DNA of 64,000 nucleotides from Nitrospira sp. (GCA_016873495.1 VGXC01000015.1:1-64000); one strand, 5' to 3'; counted from the first letter of the stretch, positions 26,513 through 35,736 are shown. Numbers and translations: made by a program. Notes: generated from the letters alone by a model not told the origin.

Positions 26513-26757
26513 TCGCGCCGCTCAACCGGCTACCCCCGCCGCGGCTCAACCAACCGGGCACGTGACTTGACGCCGACACAAACTCTATGGTTTTCTCTCT
26601 CTCATCAGTCCTTCCCTTGACGGTATTCCACGAAAGACAATGGTCGGCTAGCAGATAGAAGCGGAACCCCCTTGCATACAACCGGCCCTCATGCTACCCA
26701 GTCACTAGCTCCGTTTTCGTTGCCCGACTTCCGTTCAAGTTTCAATCGGACCATCAC
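26513..26757. other. Intergenic region before the barrel gene
   Basis: 245 bases, more AT-rich than the surroundings. I see no tRNA, terminator or convincing promoter pair in it; it presumably carries the promoter of the downstream gene. Confidence 0.4.
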
Positions 26758-28122
26758 ATGAATTGGATTAATGGGATGCTCCTGGCCTGCGCCTCCGTGC
26801 TATTGCCCGGCCTTGCCCCCGGCCTCGCGCAAGCGGAGATGGGGCCGGACAAGCCAAGCGCAGCCCTCCCGATCGGGCCCTTGACTCCTACGGTCGGCGA
26901 ACAGACACCGCTCTCGGAGGAACGGCAGGGGCGAATCGCGTCGCCGCAAGAGCCGGATCTGGCCTCCATGTTCACGAGCGGGGACTACACCTATTTTCCC
27001 CTCCCCGCCTTCGGCTACTCCCGGAACGAGAGCTTCTACATCGGAAGTCTCATGCCGATTCTCAAGGCGAATTCCAAGGGAGAGATCGACGATATTCTCG
27101 CGCCCCAGTACCTCTACAATGAGTTCGTCGGCAACAGCCTCACCCTGAACTACTACGGCTACCGGTCGGACACGGTCCAGTACCGGGCCATCGTCAATTA
27201 TGCCGATCGGGTCCAGAAGAATTTCGATTTCAGCTATAAGGACCTGGGGGCCGGAGGCGGGCGGTACATCCTGGGCGGGCAGGTGAACTTCTTCAAGAAT
27301 CCCTTTGCCCGATTCTTCGGCTTCGGGAACGGGTCCAGCCTGAACGCGGAAACCGATTTTACGGCGCGGGAGACAAACATCAACGCCTACATCGGCATCA
27401 ACCTCAGCCCCGACTTCTCCGTCATCCTGACCGGCCGGTACCGGGATGTGCGGGTGGAAAACGGGATCATTCCCACCCTGCCCCAAACCAGCGCGAACTT
27501 CAGGAACACGCCGGGCGTCGATGGGGCGCAGATGACCGGCGGCAAGCTGTCCCTGCTCTACGACACGAGAGATTCCCAGCTCACGCCGGTCAAGGGCGTC
27601 TATATGCTGCTCTCGGCCGAGTTGGTGTCCAACGTCCAGCACGACGAACCTAACCGCTGGCTCCGGTTCACGCTGGATGCCCGCCGTTTGATTCCCCACG
27701 ACGGGGGCTCCAAAGTCTTCGTCGCTCGTGTCGTGGCCGACGGGATCGTGCGGACCGACAACACCCGCGGCCGCGACATCCCCTTCTATGAACGGCCCAT
27801 GCTGGGCGGCGAAACGACGCTGCGCGCCTTCGGTTTGAACCGCTTCATCAGCGACCAGATGTGGCTGATCAACCTGGAGGAGCGGATTCGGATGAAAGAC
27901 ATCGTGGTCATGGATCACCACCTCGAGTTCGAACTGGCGCCGAACCTCGACATGGGGCGGGTCTTCCAACTGGCCGACGAACCCTTCGCGTTTCGCCAGA
28001 CGCAGATCAATCCCGGCCTGGGGTTTCGCGTCATGGCCAAGCCGCACGTGGTCGGCCGCCTGGACATTTCCTACGGGCGGGACGGGAGCAATGCGTTCGT
28101 GGGGGTGGACTATCCGTTCTGA
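26758..28122 (+). CDS. Omp85-type outer-membrane barrel protein without POTRA domains
   Basis: 454 residues. A signal peptide (about 1-27, ending AQA) and a disordered stretch to about 75 are followed directly by a surface-antigen (D15/BamA-type) beta-barrel. The barrel end shows RVMAKPHVVGRLDISYGRDG and a terminal Phe (GVDYPF), which is the usual sorting signal read by the BAM machinery. FYERPMLGGETTLRAFGLNRF matches the conserved RGF-loop region of Omp85 barrels. BamA and TamA carry N-terminal POTRA domains; none fits here, so this is one of the short Omp85-like proteins of unknown function. Confidence 0.8.
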   Translation: MNWINGMLLACASVLLPGLAPGLAQAEMGPDKPSAALPIGPLTPTVGEQTPLSEERQGRIASPQEPDLASMFTSGDYTYFPLPAFGYSRNESFYIGSLMPILKANSKGEIDDILAPQYLYNEFVGNSLTLNYYGYRSDTVQYRAIVNYADRVQKNFDFSYKDLGAGGGRYILGGQVNFFKNPFARFFGFGNGSSLNAETDFTARETNINAYIGINLSPDFSVILTGRYRDVRVENGIIPTLPQTSANFRNTPGVDGAQMTGGKLSLLYDTRDSQLTPVKGVYMLLSAELVSNVQHDEPNRWLRFTLDARRLIPHDGGSKVFVARVVADGIVRTDNTRGRDIPFYERPMLGGETTLRAFGLNRFISDQMWLINLEERIRMKDIVVMDHHLEFELAPNLDMGRVFQLADEPFAFRQTQINPGLGFRVMAKPHVVGRLDISYGRDGSNAFVGVDYPF

Positions 28123-28130
28123 AATTCAGG

Positions 28131-28196
28131 GCAGCTGTCAGCAGTCAGTTCTCAGTTCTCACTTCTCAGCTTCCGGAGCTGACGGCTGAACGCTTC
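28131..28196. repeat. Degenerate 7-nt tandem repeat between convergent genes
   Basis: Units GTTCTCA, GTTCTCA, CTTCTCA, then GAGCTGA, CGGCTGA, ACGCTTC, in a 7-nt period. The last units match tracts inside lhr. It fills the space between the barrel gene and the stop of a kinase gene. Confidence 0.8.
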
Positions 28197-30641
28197 TTAC
28201 GCCCTTGTGCCGCTGAAGTCCAAAGCTTCCCGCACTTTCAGGGCCAGCTCTTCCGGCGTAAAGGGTTTTTGAAGCAGCAACGTGTCCCGGCCATCTGGGG
28301 TTCGACTCGCGGTGGCGGCTTCGGCATAGCCGGTGAGATAGAGGACCTTTAGACTTGGCCTGACGGCCGTCAACTGGGCCACGAGGTCCGGGCCGCTCAT
28401 CTCCGGCATCACCACATCCGTGACCAAGAGGTCGATTACACCTGGCTCCTGCTCGGCGAGCGCCAACGCGGCAGGACCGGACACCGCATCCAGCACGGTA
28501 TAGCCGTGCTGCTCGATCACCTTCCGGATCAACGTGCGGACGACCGCATCGTCCTCCACCACCAGCACGGTTTCGGTGCCGCGTGGAATGCTGCCAACAT
28601 CGACCACCGCCGTCGTGGCTCCGGCCTGGGCATCCCACCGGCGAAGATAGATCGTCATGGTCGTGCCCTGCCCCACCTTGCTCTGGATATCGATCGCTCC
28701 CTCGCTCTGTTTCACAATGCCGTAGACCGTCGCCAGCCCGAGCCCGGTGCCCTGCCCGCTCGGCTTGGTGGTAAAGAACGGCTCGAAACAGCGGGCGCGG
28801 GTCTTGGCGTCCATGCCGGTGCCGGTGTCCTTGACCGAGAGCCGGATGTAGGGTCCCGGTTTCGTGCCCGGATGCTGTCGGCTGAACGCTTGATCCAAAT
28901 CCACGTGGGCCGTCTCCAACGTCAAGGTCCCTCCCCGCGGCATGGCATCCCGGGCATTGACCGCCAGGTTCACGATAATCTGCTCGAGCTGGGTCGGGTC
29001 CTCCTGGACCACCACCGGTTCCGGCGCCTGGTGGGTGACCAGACAAATATGTTCCCCCAGCAACCGCCGCAACATCCGGGTCAAGTCGGTCACCACATCG
29101 TTAAGGTCCAGCGCCGTCGGCTGACGGGACTGCTTCCGGCTGAAGGCCAGCAGTTGCTGCGTGAGGGCGGTGGCGCGCTTCGTCGCCTTGCGGATCTCCT
29201 CCACATCGTGGTAGGCGGCGTCCTGTGGCGTCAGCGAACTCAACAGGAACTGACTGTATCCTCCGATGATCGTCAGCAGGTTGTTGAAGTCGTGCGCCAC
29301 GCCGCCGGCCAGCTGTCCGATCGCTTCCAGCTTCTGCGACTGCCGCAACTGCTCCTCGCTCTCCTTGAGGGCCTTCTCCAGGGCCTCTTCCCCCCACTTG
29401 CGTTCCGTGATATCGCGGAAACTCCACACCCGCCCCAGGACCTCGCCGCCGATCCGATGCGGCTGAGAATAGCGCTCGAAGAGCCGTCCATCCCTGAATT
29501 CCACCACGTCGTAGCTCTCCGCATCCGGCTGCCCGTACAGAGTCCGGACCTTGGCCAGAAACTTCGCCGGATCTTTCACTTGATCCAGCGCGAAGGTCAG
29601 GAGATGGTTGTCGTTCCTGGTTGCCATGACGGAGTCCGGGATCTTCCACATCTCGATGAATTTCTGGTTGCAGCACACGATTTGCCGGTCGCCGTCCACC
29701 ACGCACATGCCGTCGCTGGTGGATTCCAGGGTCGCCGTCAGGAGAGCCTGGCTGTGCCGGAGATTTTCTTCGGCGCGCTTCTGCGACGTCACCTCCACCA
29801 GCCCCCAGAGCAATGCCGGAGTCCCCTCGAACAGCAGCGGCTGAATGGAGACGCGCGCCGAGAACGGCTTCTGATCCGCGGTCGTGAAACTCGCCTCATA
29901 GTTCTGCACCTGCCCCTGCTTGCGGAGCGCCGCCAGCAGGGCCTGCCGCTGCGCCGGCGGCTGAACGCACTCCGCCAGTTTCCGGCGGAGCATCGTGTCC
30001 GTCGCGCACCCGAACAAGGCGCCGAGACGCTCATTGCCGAAGAGGATGGCCGTGTCGGCGGCCCGACACAGGGCCATGGGAATCGGACTGGCTCCGGCCA
30101 GGACGCGGAAGAGCTCGTCGTTGTCGCGCACCACATCCTCTCCGCGCCGCCGTTCGGTGGCGATAAACGCCGCAAGGGTGTTGGTATTCTCCATCAAGGC
30201 GGCGGTCTGCTCCCGCGCCGTTCGCAGCTGCGTGGCCAGCTCGCCCACTTCTTCCGTCTTGTGTCCTTCCAAGCCCTTGATCAGATTGGCGATGCCGGCC
30301 AACTCCGTGGACAGCACCTGAAACTGCCGGTCGAGCAGATTTTTCTTGGCGTCCAATTCTTTGGCGGCAGCCTCGCGCTCGGATTCCAGCTTGGACTTGG
30401 CCAGCTTGACGACTTCATCGGTGGATTTGGAAAGGAGGTGCGAGGTCAGGTTGCCCACACTGGCCTCGATGGTATCGACGACGGCGGCCAACTGAGCCTT
30501 CTGTTCCGCGTGATGCTCGCGGAACAGCCGCTCGGTCAGGTCCTTGGCGACCGCAGCCTGCTGGCGCCGTATCAGCAAGGCCGCCCCGAGCCCCAGGGCC
30601 AAGCCGACGAGCAACGCCACCGAGACGGATATCCACAACAT
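28197..30641 (-). CDS. Hybrid histidine kinase with RmuC-like N-terminus
   Basis: 814 residues. A membrane helix (about 3-24) is followed by a coiled-coil region (to about 160) that closely resembles the N-terminal half of RmuC proteins, with KELDAKKNLLDRQFQVLS and TAREQTAALMENTNTL. PAS1 (about 175-285), PAS2 (about 295-410), HisKA with GGVAHDFNNLL (His 450), HATPase_c with NLAVNARDA and GQGTGLGLATVYGIV, and a receiver with Asp 742 in LVTDVVMPE follow. The RmuC nuclease-like domain itself is missing. The sensor half may therefore have been built from an rmuC gene. It is the last gene of a long minus-strand run. Confidence 0.85.
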   Translation of the reverse strand: MLWISVSVALLVGLALGLGAALLIRRQQAAVAKDLTERLFREHHAEQKAQLAAVVDTIEASVGNLTSHLLSKSTDEVVKLAKSKLESEREAAAKELDAKKNLLDRQFQVLSTELAGIANLIKGLEGHKTEEVGELATQLRTAREQTAALMENTNTLAAFIATERRRGEDVVRDNDELFRVLAGASPIPMALCRAADTAILFGNERLGALFGCATDTMLRRKLAECVQPPAQRQALLAALRKQGQVQNYEASFTTADQKPFSARVSIQPLLFEGTPALLWGLVEVTSQKRAEENLRHSQALLTATLESTSDGMCVVDGDRQIVCCNQKFIEMWKIPDSVMATRNDNHLLTFALDQVKDPAKFLAKVRTLYGQPDAESYDVVEFRDGRLFERYSQPHRIGGEVLGRVWSFRDITERKWGEEALEKALKESEEQLRQSQKLEAIGQLAGGVAHDFNNLLTIIGGYSQFLLSSLTPQDAAYHDVEEIRKATKRATALTQQLLAFSRKQSRQPTALDLNDVVTDLTRMLRRLLGEHICLVTHQAPEPVVVQEDPTQLEQIIVNLAVNARDAMPRGGTLTLETAHVDLDQAFSRQHPGTKPGPYIRLSVKDTGTGMDAKTRARCFEPFFTTKPSGQGTGLGLATVYGIVKQSEGAIDIQSKVGQGTTMTIYLRRWDAQAGATTAVVDVGSIPRGTETVLVVEDDAVVRTLIRKVIEQHGYTVLDAVSGPAALALAEQEPGVIDLLVTDVVMPEMSGPDLVAQLTAVRPSLKVLYLTGYAEAATASRTPDGRDTLLLQKPFTPEELALKVREALDFSGTRA

Positions 30642-30709
30642 GGGCGGGATTGTATCACTTGGGCACGGGAGGGGCCAGTACGGAAGAAGTTTTTCCGGCC
30701 ACCGAAGGT

Positions 30710-33376
30710 CTACGCCGAGACCAGTCGCCTGGCCAGGGCCCGTTCCTCTTCAGCCGTGTGCACGTCACCGTTCAGCCTGGCATCCAGGAGCCGCTTCAGG
30801 ATCTGCCTGTACCGGGGACCGGGCTTCAAACCCAGGGCCTTGAGATCCGCGCCGGTCAAGGCCGGCTTGGTCCGTCGATCGACGGCAAGGTAGGAAACCA
30901 CGAGGCGTTTCACGGATTCCGTCTTGGCCTTCGCCAGCACCAGGAGCAGCGTCTCATCGGACAGGCCGACCAGGAGATGGTAGGCCTGCGCCGGGCCCGG
31001 CGCAGGCCGCACGGCCAACCTCCGGAGAATGCCATTGGCCGTAAGGCATCCGGCCCGCACGGCCTGCGCAACCGACGCCGGAACCGCGAGCCGCGTCAGG
31101 GTGTCTTCCACCGCCCGCGCGGGGAGCGGCTCCAGCAAGGCCATGAGATAGACCACCCAGGGCTTGGCCGCCGCGCCCTCCGGCCAATCCAGCGCGGCGA
31201 TCTTGTACCAGTCCAGCGTATCCTCCACCGCCTGCACAAGCGACGCCAGTCGAGCCGACCAAGTCAAGCGCGGGTGAATAAAGCGGAGCAAGTCCAAGTC
31301 CGCCAGACGCCGCAACGCCGGTTGCGGTTTCAGTTCGGACAGCAGAAGCCGCAGCTCCTCCGATAGGCGATGCCCGGACAGTCGATGAAACAAGTCCATC
31401 TTCACGGCGCCCTTGATCAGCGCCAGGGTTTCCTTCCCCAGACGGAACCCGAATCGATGTTCGAAGCGGATGGCCCGGAACACGCGGGTCGGGTCCTCCA
31501 CAAAACTCAGGCTATGGAGAACCCGGATCGCGCGCTCGTGCAGGTCTCGCTGTCCGCCGTAGAAGTCCACCAACTCCCCGAACGTCCGTTGGTTCAACCT
31601 GACGGCCAGGGTGTTGATCGTGAAGTCCCGCCGGTAGAGGTCCTTCTTGATCGAGCTTAGCTCCACGGTCGGAAGCGCGGTCGGATACTCGTAATATTCG
31701 GTCCTGGCCGTGGCCACATCCACCTTCCTGCCGTCCGGTAGAACCACGAACGCGGTCCCGAACCGGTCGTGGACTTTCACCCGCCCGGCGGTTTGTTTGG
31801 CCAAGGCGCGGGCAAAGGCAATCCCGTCCCCCTCGATCACCAGGTCGATATCGAGGTTCTCGATGCCCAAGAGGAGGTCCCGGACGAACCCGCCCACAAC
31901 ATAGGCCGACAGATCGAGCCGGTCCGCCAATCGGCCGGCTTCTTCCAACAACCGGTAGAGCCCTCCCTTCAACCGCTCTTTCAGCAACGATCGGACGTTC
32001 CGGCGGCGGGCGTACGGAGACGGGCCCGGCTCTTCCTTCCCCTTGGCCCTCGCGCGGGCCGCGGCCAGCACATCGTCGTGCAGGGCCCTGAGCAGATCGG
32101 TCCTCGTGATCACGCCTACGACTTTGGCGGAGGCCGCAGGCCCCGTCAGCACCGGCACAAACCGCTGGTTGCGCTCGATCATCTGCTGCTCGATCTCATG
32201 AAACGGCGTCTCCGGGCCGGCCCGATACTGCTCCATCTGGACGAACTCGCGGACCGGCGACGTGGCCAACCCGTGGAACAGGGCTTTCTGCACGATCTCC
32301 CGCGTCATCAGTCCCAGGAACCGCTCCCGCACATCCAGCACCGGCAAGACATTGACACCGTACTTGGTCATCATGCCCTCGACGTCCAGGACGGTCGCTT
32401 CCTCTCCGGCGGCTTTCACCGGCCTCGTCATCACGTCCCGCGCGAGCAAGGTGGGGCGAAACCGTTCGGCCAGCAACTGCGTCAGCCGCTCCCGCACCTC
32501 GACAAGCGTCCGCCCTTTCACGCTCGCCGCCGCCGCTTCGGCATGCCCGCCGCCGCCGAACTCTTCCAGGATCCGTCCGACATCGATCTCGGCCCGCCGG
32601 CTTCGCCCGATGATCTCGACCTTCTCCTCCATCGCCACGGCCGCCAACACCGCATCGAATCCCTCCATCTCGGCCAGCTTGTGCACCACTTCGGCCAAGT
32701 CGCCGCGATAGCGGTCGAATGTGCTCGTGGACAAGAACACCTTCCGAGCCTCCACGTAATGGGTCTCGCCGTGCTGCAGCAGATCGTTCAGGATGGCGAT
32801 CTGGTCCGGATCGAGGTGCCGACGCAGGCTGTCCGAGACGAGGTTCAGGTCCGCGCCGGCCCGCAACAGGCTTGATGCGGCGTCAAGATCGCGGGGAGTC
32901 GTGGACACATAGGCCAGAGAGCCGGTCTCCTCGTAGAGCCCGATCGCCAACACCGTGGCCTCGAAGGGACTGAGGGGGAGCCCCTGGGCCTGGAGCCGCT
33001 CGATCAGTATCGTGGTGGTCGCCCCGACGGGCTCCACCACCGACAGGTCGGTGCGAAGCGGCGGCGTCTCATCCGAGGAAGCAGCCGGGTGATGGTCGTA
33101 CACATGGATCGACACACCCGGCCTGCCGCAGAGGTCTTTGAACGGGCCAAGGCGCGACGGCTCATGCGTGTCCACAAGGATGAGGCGGGTGACTTGGTCG
33201 AAGTCCACGTCCTTCAGCCGGGCAAGCCCCAGGTCGTGGATGGCCAAGAAACTGCGGACCGTCTCCTGCGCGCCGGCCGGCAGAACCAGCGTCGCCCCCG
33301 GATAGAGTTTCCGCGCGGCCACCATCGAGGCCAGGCCGTCGAAATCCGCGTTGATATGAGTGGTGACGAGTTCCAT
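30710..33376 (-). CDS. DHH-CBS-nucleotidyltransferase fusion (tRNA/poly(A) polymerase type)
   Basis: 888 residues, three modules. The N-terminal DHH/DHHA1 phosphoesterase (about 1-300) shows NADFDGLAS, DTHEP, DHHP and FGGGGHAEAAAASVKG. Two CBS domains follow (about 315-440). The C-terminal class II nucleotidyltransferase (about 470-888) has VVGGFVRDLLLG, DIDLVIEG, RDFTINTLAV and DPTRVFRAIRFEHRFGF. This arrangement is known for bacterial A-adding enzymes that repair tRNA CCA ends; some species split CC- and A-adding activity between two genes. The DHH part may be a nanoRNase-like hydrolase, so synthesis and degradation may be joined in one protein. Confidence 0.87.
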   Translation of the reverse strand: MELVTTHINADFDGLASMVAARKLYPGATLVLPAGAQETVRSFLAIHDLGLARLKDVDFDQVTRLILVDTHEPSRLGPFKDLCGRPGVSIHVYDHHPAASSDETPPLRTDLSVVEPVGATTTILIERLQAQGLPLSPFEATVLAIGLYEETGSLAYVSTTPRDLDAASSLLRAGADLNLVSDSLRRHLDPDQIAILNDLLQHGETHYVEARKVFLSTSTFDRYRGDLAEVVHKLAEMEGFDAVLAAVAMEEKVEIIGRSRRAEIDVGRILEEFGGGGHAEAAAASVKGRTLVEVRERLTQLLAERFRPTLLARDVMTRPVKAAGEEATVLDVEGMMTKYGVNVLPVLDVRERFLGLMTREIVQKALFHGLATSPVREFVQMEQYRAGPETPFHEIEQQMIERNQRFVPVLTGPAASAKVVGVITRTDLLRALHDDVLAAARARAKGKEEPGPSPYARRRNVRSLLKERLKGGLYRLLEEAGRLADRLDLSAYVVGGFVRDLLLGIENLDIDLVIEGDGIAFARALAKQTAGRVKVHDRFGTAFVVLPDGRKVDVATARTEYYEYPTALPTVELSSIKKDLYRRDFTINTLAVRLNQRTFGELVDFYGGQRDLHERAIRVLHSLSFVEDPTRVFRAIRFEHRFGFRLGKETLALIKGAVKMDLFHRLSGHRLSEELRLLLSELKPQPALRRLADLDLLRFIHPRLTWSARLASLVQAVEDTLDWYKIAALDWPEGAAAKPWVVYLMALLEPLPARAVEDTLTRLAVPASVAQAVRAGCLTANGILRRLAVRPAPGPAQAYHLLVGLSDETLLLVLAKAKTESVKRLVVSYLAVDRRTKPALTGADLKALGLKPGPRYRQILKRLLDARLNGDVHTAEEERALARRLVSA

Positions 33377-33432
33377 CGGTTCATTCTAGCAGGATTGCCG
33401 GGAGCCGTTAAGAACGCTTGCTCGCGTCGGCC

Positions 33433-34200
33433 CTACCGGATGTCCTGAAAGAAGGCGCGTGGCAGGACCGGCAGGCGGAATTGCACGTAAAGGATAATCA
33501 GGAGCACGCGGGCGAAGGACCGCCAGATGCCCATCTGCACGAACTTACGCGGGTCGGTAAGCACCGGCGGATCGAGCAGGATCGGCTTCGTCACCCGCAG
33601 AAGCTTCTCGCAAAAGGCCACGTCTTCGAGAATCGGCTGATCGGGAAATCCGCCCACCTGCGCAAAGAGCGACCGCCGCACGAAGAGCCCCTGGTCTCCA
33701 TAGATGATCCGGGACCGGATGCAGCGGAAGTTGTCCAGGAAGGAAATCAGCGCCAGGCGCCAGTCCGAACCGGAAAACCGGTGCATGAAGCCGCCCGCCT
33801 GGACCGACTCGTCCGTCTCCATGCGATTGAGCCGCCGGATCGCGCCCTCCGGCAAGATCGTATCGGCGTGGAGAAAAAGCAGGAGTTCCCCCCTTGCATG
33901 GTTGGCGCCGGCATTCATCTGTGACGCGCGCCCTTTCGTCGCATGAAGTAGGCGCGAGGCACGAGGCACGAGGCTATCGGCAAGACTCGAAGGGCTTTCG
34001 GACAGCCTCATTCGCCCCTGCCTCTCGCCTCTTGCCCCTTGCCCCTTGCCGAGCATCTCCTCGACAATCCCCACCGTCCGGTCGGTGCTCTCTCCGTCTA
34101 CCACGATGACTTCATAGTCGCCGCGCTGTTGGAAGAGCCGGCGCAAGGTCTCCGGCAAGACTTTTTCTTCGTTGTAGGCGGGAATGATCACGGAAATCAT
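33433..34200 (-). CDS. Family 2 glycosyltransferase with a repeat-derived insertion
   Basis: 255 residues, with the pattern of the small TIGR04283-like glycosyltransferases. The GT-A core is clear: SVIIPAYNEEKVLPETL, VIVVDGESTDRTV, KGRASQMNAGA, LLFLHADT as the metal-binding region, and GDQGLFVRRSLFAQVGGFPD. Between VEEML and the LLHATKGRA segment lie about 35 residues (about 50-86) rich in G, R, S and Q that have no place in the family; they are encoded by a 7-nt repeat tract. The frame is kept, and the extra loop lies between the second strand and the substrate-binding helix. The start overlaps the previous stop by four bases. Confidence 0.8.
   Translation of the reverse strand: MISVIIPAYNEEKVLPETLRRLFQQRGDYEVIVVDGESTDRTVGIVEEMLGKGQGARGERQGRMRLSESPSSLADSLVPRASRLLHATKGRASQMNAGANHARGELLLFLHADTILPEGAIRRLNRMETDESVQAGGFMHRFSGSDWRLALISFLDNFRCIRSRIIYGDQGLFVRRSLFAQVGGFPDQPILEDVAFCEKLLRVTKPILLDPPVLTDPRKFVQMGIWRSFARVLLIILYVQFRLPVLPRAFFQDIR
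33950..34053. repeat. 7-nt tandem repeats inside the glycosyltransferase gene
   Basis: Two tracts: GAGGCAC, GAGGCAC, GAGGCTA near 33956-33976, and CTCTCGC, CTCTTGC, CCCTTGC, CCCTTGC near 34022-34050. Both have a 7-nt period. They bracket and encode most of a non-conserved loop of about 35 residues. Confidence 0.8.
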
Positions 34201-34838
34201 GTTTCAACCGTCAGCCAAGCGGGCAGGTAGCGTTTGGCATCCGCCGTCCAAGCGGTTGGGTCTTCGTCGATGGATACGAAGAGATCGTGCAATGTCGCCA
34301 CCATGGACTCGACCAAGGCGACATACTCATGGGCGCGGGCACGGAGGGCGCCGGTGTCCGTCTCCCCTGCCGCGATCGCTCGCTTCAAGGCGCGACAGCC
34401 GAAGGCATAGTGGGCCTCCTCTTGATGGATCAGAATGCGGCGCAAGCGGCCGAAGGGCGCTCCGCGCTTCGCCAGCCCCAGCTCGACTCGCTTCAAAATC
34501 GCCTCTCCCAGGCCTTCCAGGATAATCTGCTCCGCCAGCAACGTTTCGGCCCAGTCCCGCCTGGCGACTGCGGCTTCGAGCCTCCGGCGATATTCTTCCA
34601 GCGACGGCAGCAGCGGGCCGGTTCCCAGATGTTTGGGGGACAGCCAGGCAATCGCACCGTGAAACACGAGGGCATGGGTCGCCTCCTGGCGGGACTGGCT
34701 CAGCAGAAACGCCTTCGTCCCAGGATCAGGCGCCAACTCCGCCTGCCAGGCGGCGCAATCCCTTGCCAATAGCTCGCCATGTTCCAGAAACTGCAGCAAG
34801 CGGGCGATCGGCACCCGTTCATCAGGGCGTACCAGCAT
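34197..34838 (-). CDS. Ferritin-like (diiron) domain protein
   Basis: 213 residues, all helical. The iron-ligand pattern of ferritin-like four-helix bundles is present: ExxH in QEATHALVFH, a mid-protein Glu pair in AEQIILEGLGE, and ExxH in HQEEAHYAFG. A diiron centre is therefore probable. Such proteins serve as oxygenases, oxidases or iron stores; no substrate can be named. It lies within a tightly spaced run, coupled by ATGA overlap to the glycosyltransferase gene, so they probably share a pathway. The spacer upstream is filled with a 7-nt repeat. Confidence 0.72.
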   Translation of the reverse strand: MLVRPDERVPIARLLQFLEHGELLARDCAAWQAELAPDPGTKAFLLSQSRQEATHALVFHGAIAWLSPKHLGTGPLLPSLEEYRRRLEAAVARRDWAETLLAEQIILEGLGEAILKRVELGLAKRGAPFGRLRRILIHQEEAHYAFGCRALKRAIAAGETDTGALRARAHEYVALVESMVATLHDLFVSIDEDPTAWTADAKRYLPAWLTVET

Positions 34839-34843
34839 GGCTA

Positions 34844-34920
34844 CCTCATCAATGATGAACGATGAATGCGGAAGGATGAATGCACGGATCCGTGTAACTC
34901 ATCGTTCATCATTCATCGTT
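34844..34920. repeat. 7-nt repeats forming an inverted repeat
   Basis: GATGAAC, GATGAAT, GCGGAAG, GATGAAT on the left and CATCGTT, CATCATT, CATCGTT, CCGCATT on the right. The two halves are nearly reverse complements and could fold into a long hairpin in the mRNA between two genes of the same run. Confidence 0.8.
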
Positions 34921-35728
34921 CCGCATTGGTCATCGGGGGCGGACCGTTCAACCGCCAGTCATACTCGAGGAATTCCACGGTAAAGGGCGCCGACTTCAGG
35001 TCGCGCGCCAGGTCCTGGTCCGCCACGTATCGAGCCACGTAACCGAGGACCGAGCCGGCCTCCGCCGCAAAGTCATCCTCGAACCACTTGAAGATCATGG
35101 AAAGAGAGGCGACTCTTTTCTCCCGGTCGAATCGGTTTCGGGCCGGATCGTTGATGAATGCGCGGGCGCGCTCGTCCAACTGCGCATCCAGCCGGCCGGC
35201 CTGATAGGCTTCCTCCCGGAGTTTGGGGCAGGACCGCGAGGCGCAGACAATGGCAAAATGTATGCGCGGCTCGCGGAAATCCGGAATCAGCAGGTTTCGC
35301 TCCAAATCATAGAGCGTGATCCGCTCGCCGCCCACCCGATAGTCCCGCCCGAGAAAATAGCGGTACCGGCCGGCCAGGGTGCCCGGCGAATAGCCGTCCA
35401 GGATGCCCTGGATGGCGAAGGCGTTATAGGCATTGATCCAGAAGGCCAGCTGGTCCCGATCGGTCGGCAGGCCGGTCGGGTCCACTCGATTAAGCTGCGA
35501 CACATAGGCCCCGAACCGGCCGTCGGCCTGGATGGCCGGATAGTCTACCCGCCCGTCGAGCACCGAGGCCCGGAGCAGCTCGTCGAACAACTGATGGGTG
35601 AAGGCCTGCGGCGCCAGAGGCTCCAGAGGATGAAACTCGCGCGGGACGCCGGCACAGCCGGCCAGTAGCGCCAGGCAGCAGGCAAAGGTCGAGGATAAGG
35701 TTGAGTAAGGCACGTGCGCGCGCTTCAT
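34913..35728 (-). CDS. DUF547-domain lipoprotein
   Basis: 271 residues. The signal peptide ends with the lipobox LALLAGC. The domain of unknown function DUF547 is clear: FWINAYNAFAIQGILDGY, LYDLERNLLI, RIHFAIVCASRSCPKL, ARAFINDPARNRF and SMIFKWFEDDF. DUF547 shares the papain-like fold, and CASRSCP and the nearby His may form an active site, but no reaction is known. DUF547 proteins often occur near VTT membrane proteins and MerA-like flavoproteins, as here. The last codons overlap the repeat tract. Confidence 0.85.
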   Translation of the reverse strand: MKRAHVPYSTLSSTFACCLALLAGCAGVPREFHPLEPLAPQAFTHQLFDELLRASVLDGRVDYPAIQADGRFGAYVSQLNRVDPTGLPTDRDQLAFWINAYNAFAIQGILDGYSPGTLAGRYRYFLGRDYRVGGERITLYDLERNLLIPDFREPRIHFAIVCASRSCPKLREEAYQAGRLDAQLDERARAFINDPARNRFDREKRVASLSMIFKWFEDDFAAEAGSVLGYVARYVADQDLARDLKSAPFTVEFLEYDWRLNGPPPMTNAER

Positions 35729-35736
35729 CGTATCTC

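Noticed and set aside
28506-30893. Long plus-strand frame antisense to the second kinase
   Set aside because: Shadow of the kinase codons; no ribosome binding site or domain.
33433-34200. Complete arsenosugar biosynthesis locus
   Set aside because: The glycosyltransferase resembles that subfamily, but the specific radical SAM ArsS and arsenic methyltransferase are not recognisable here.
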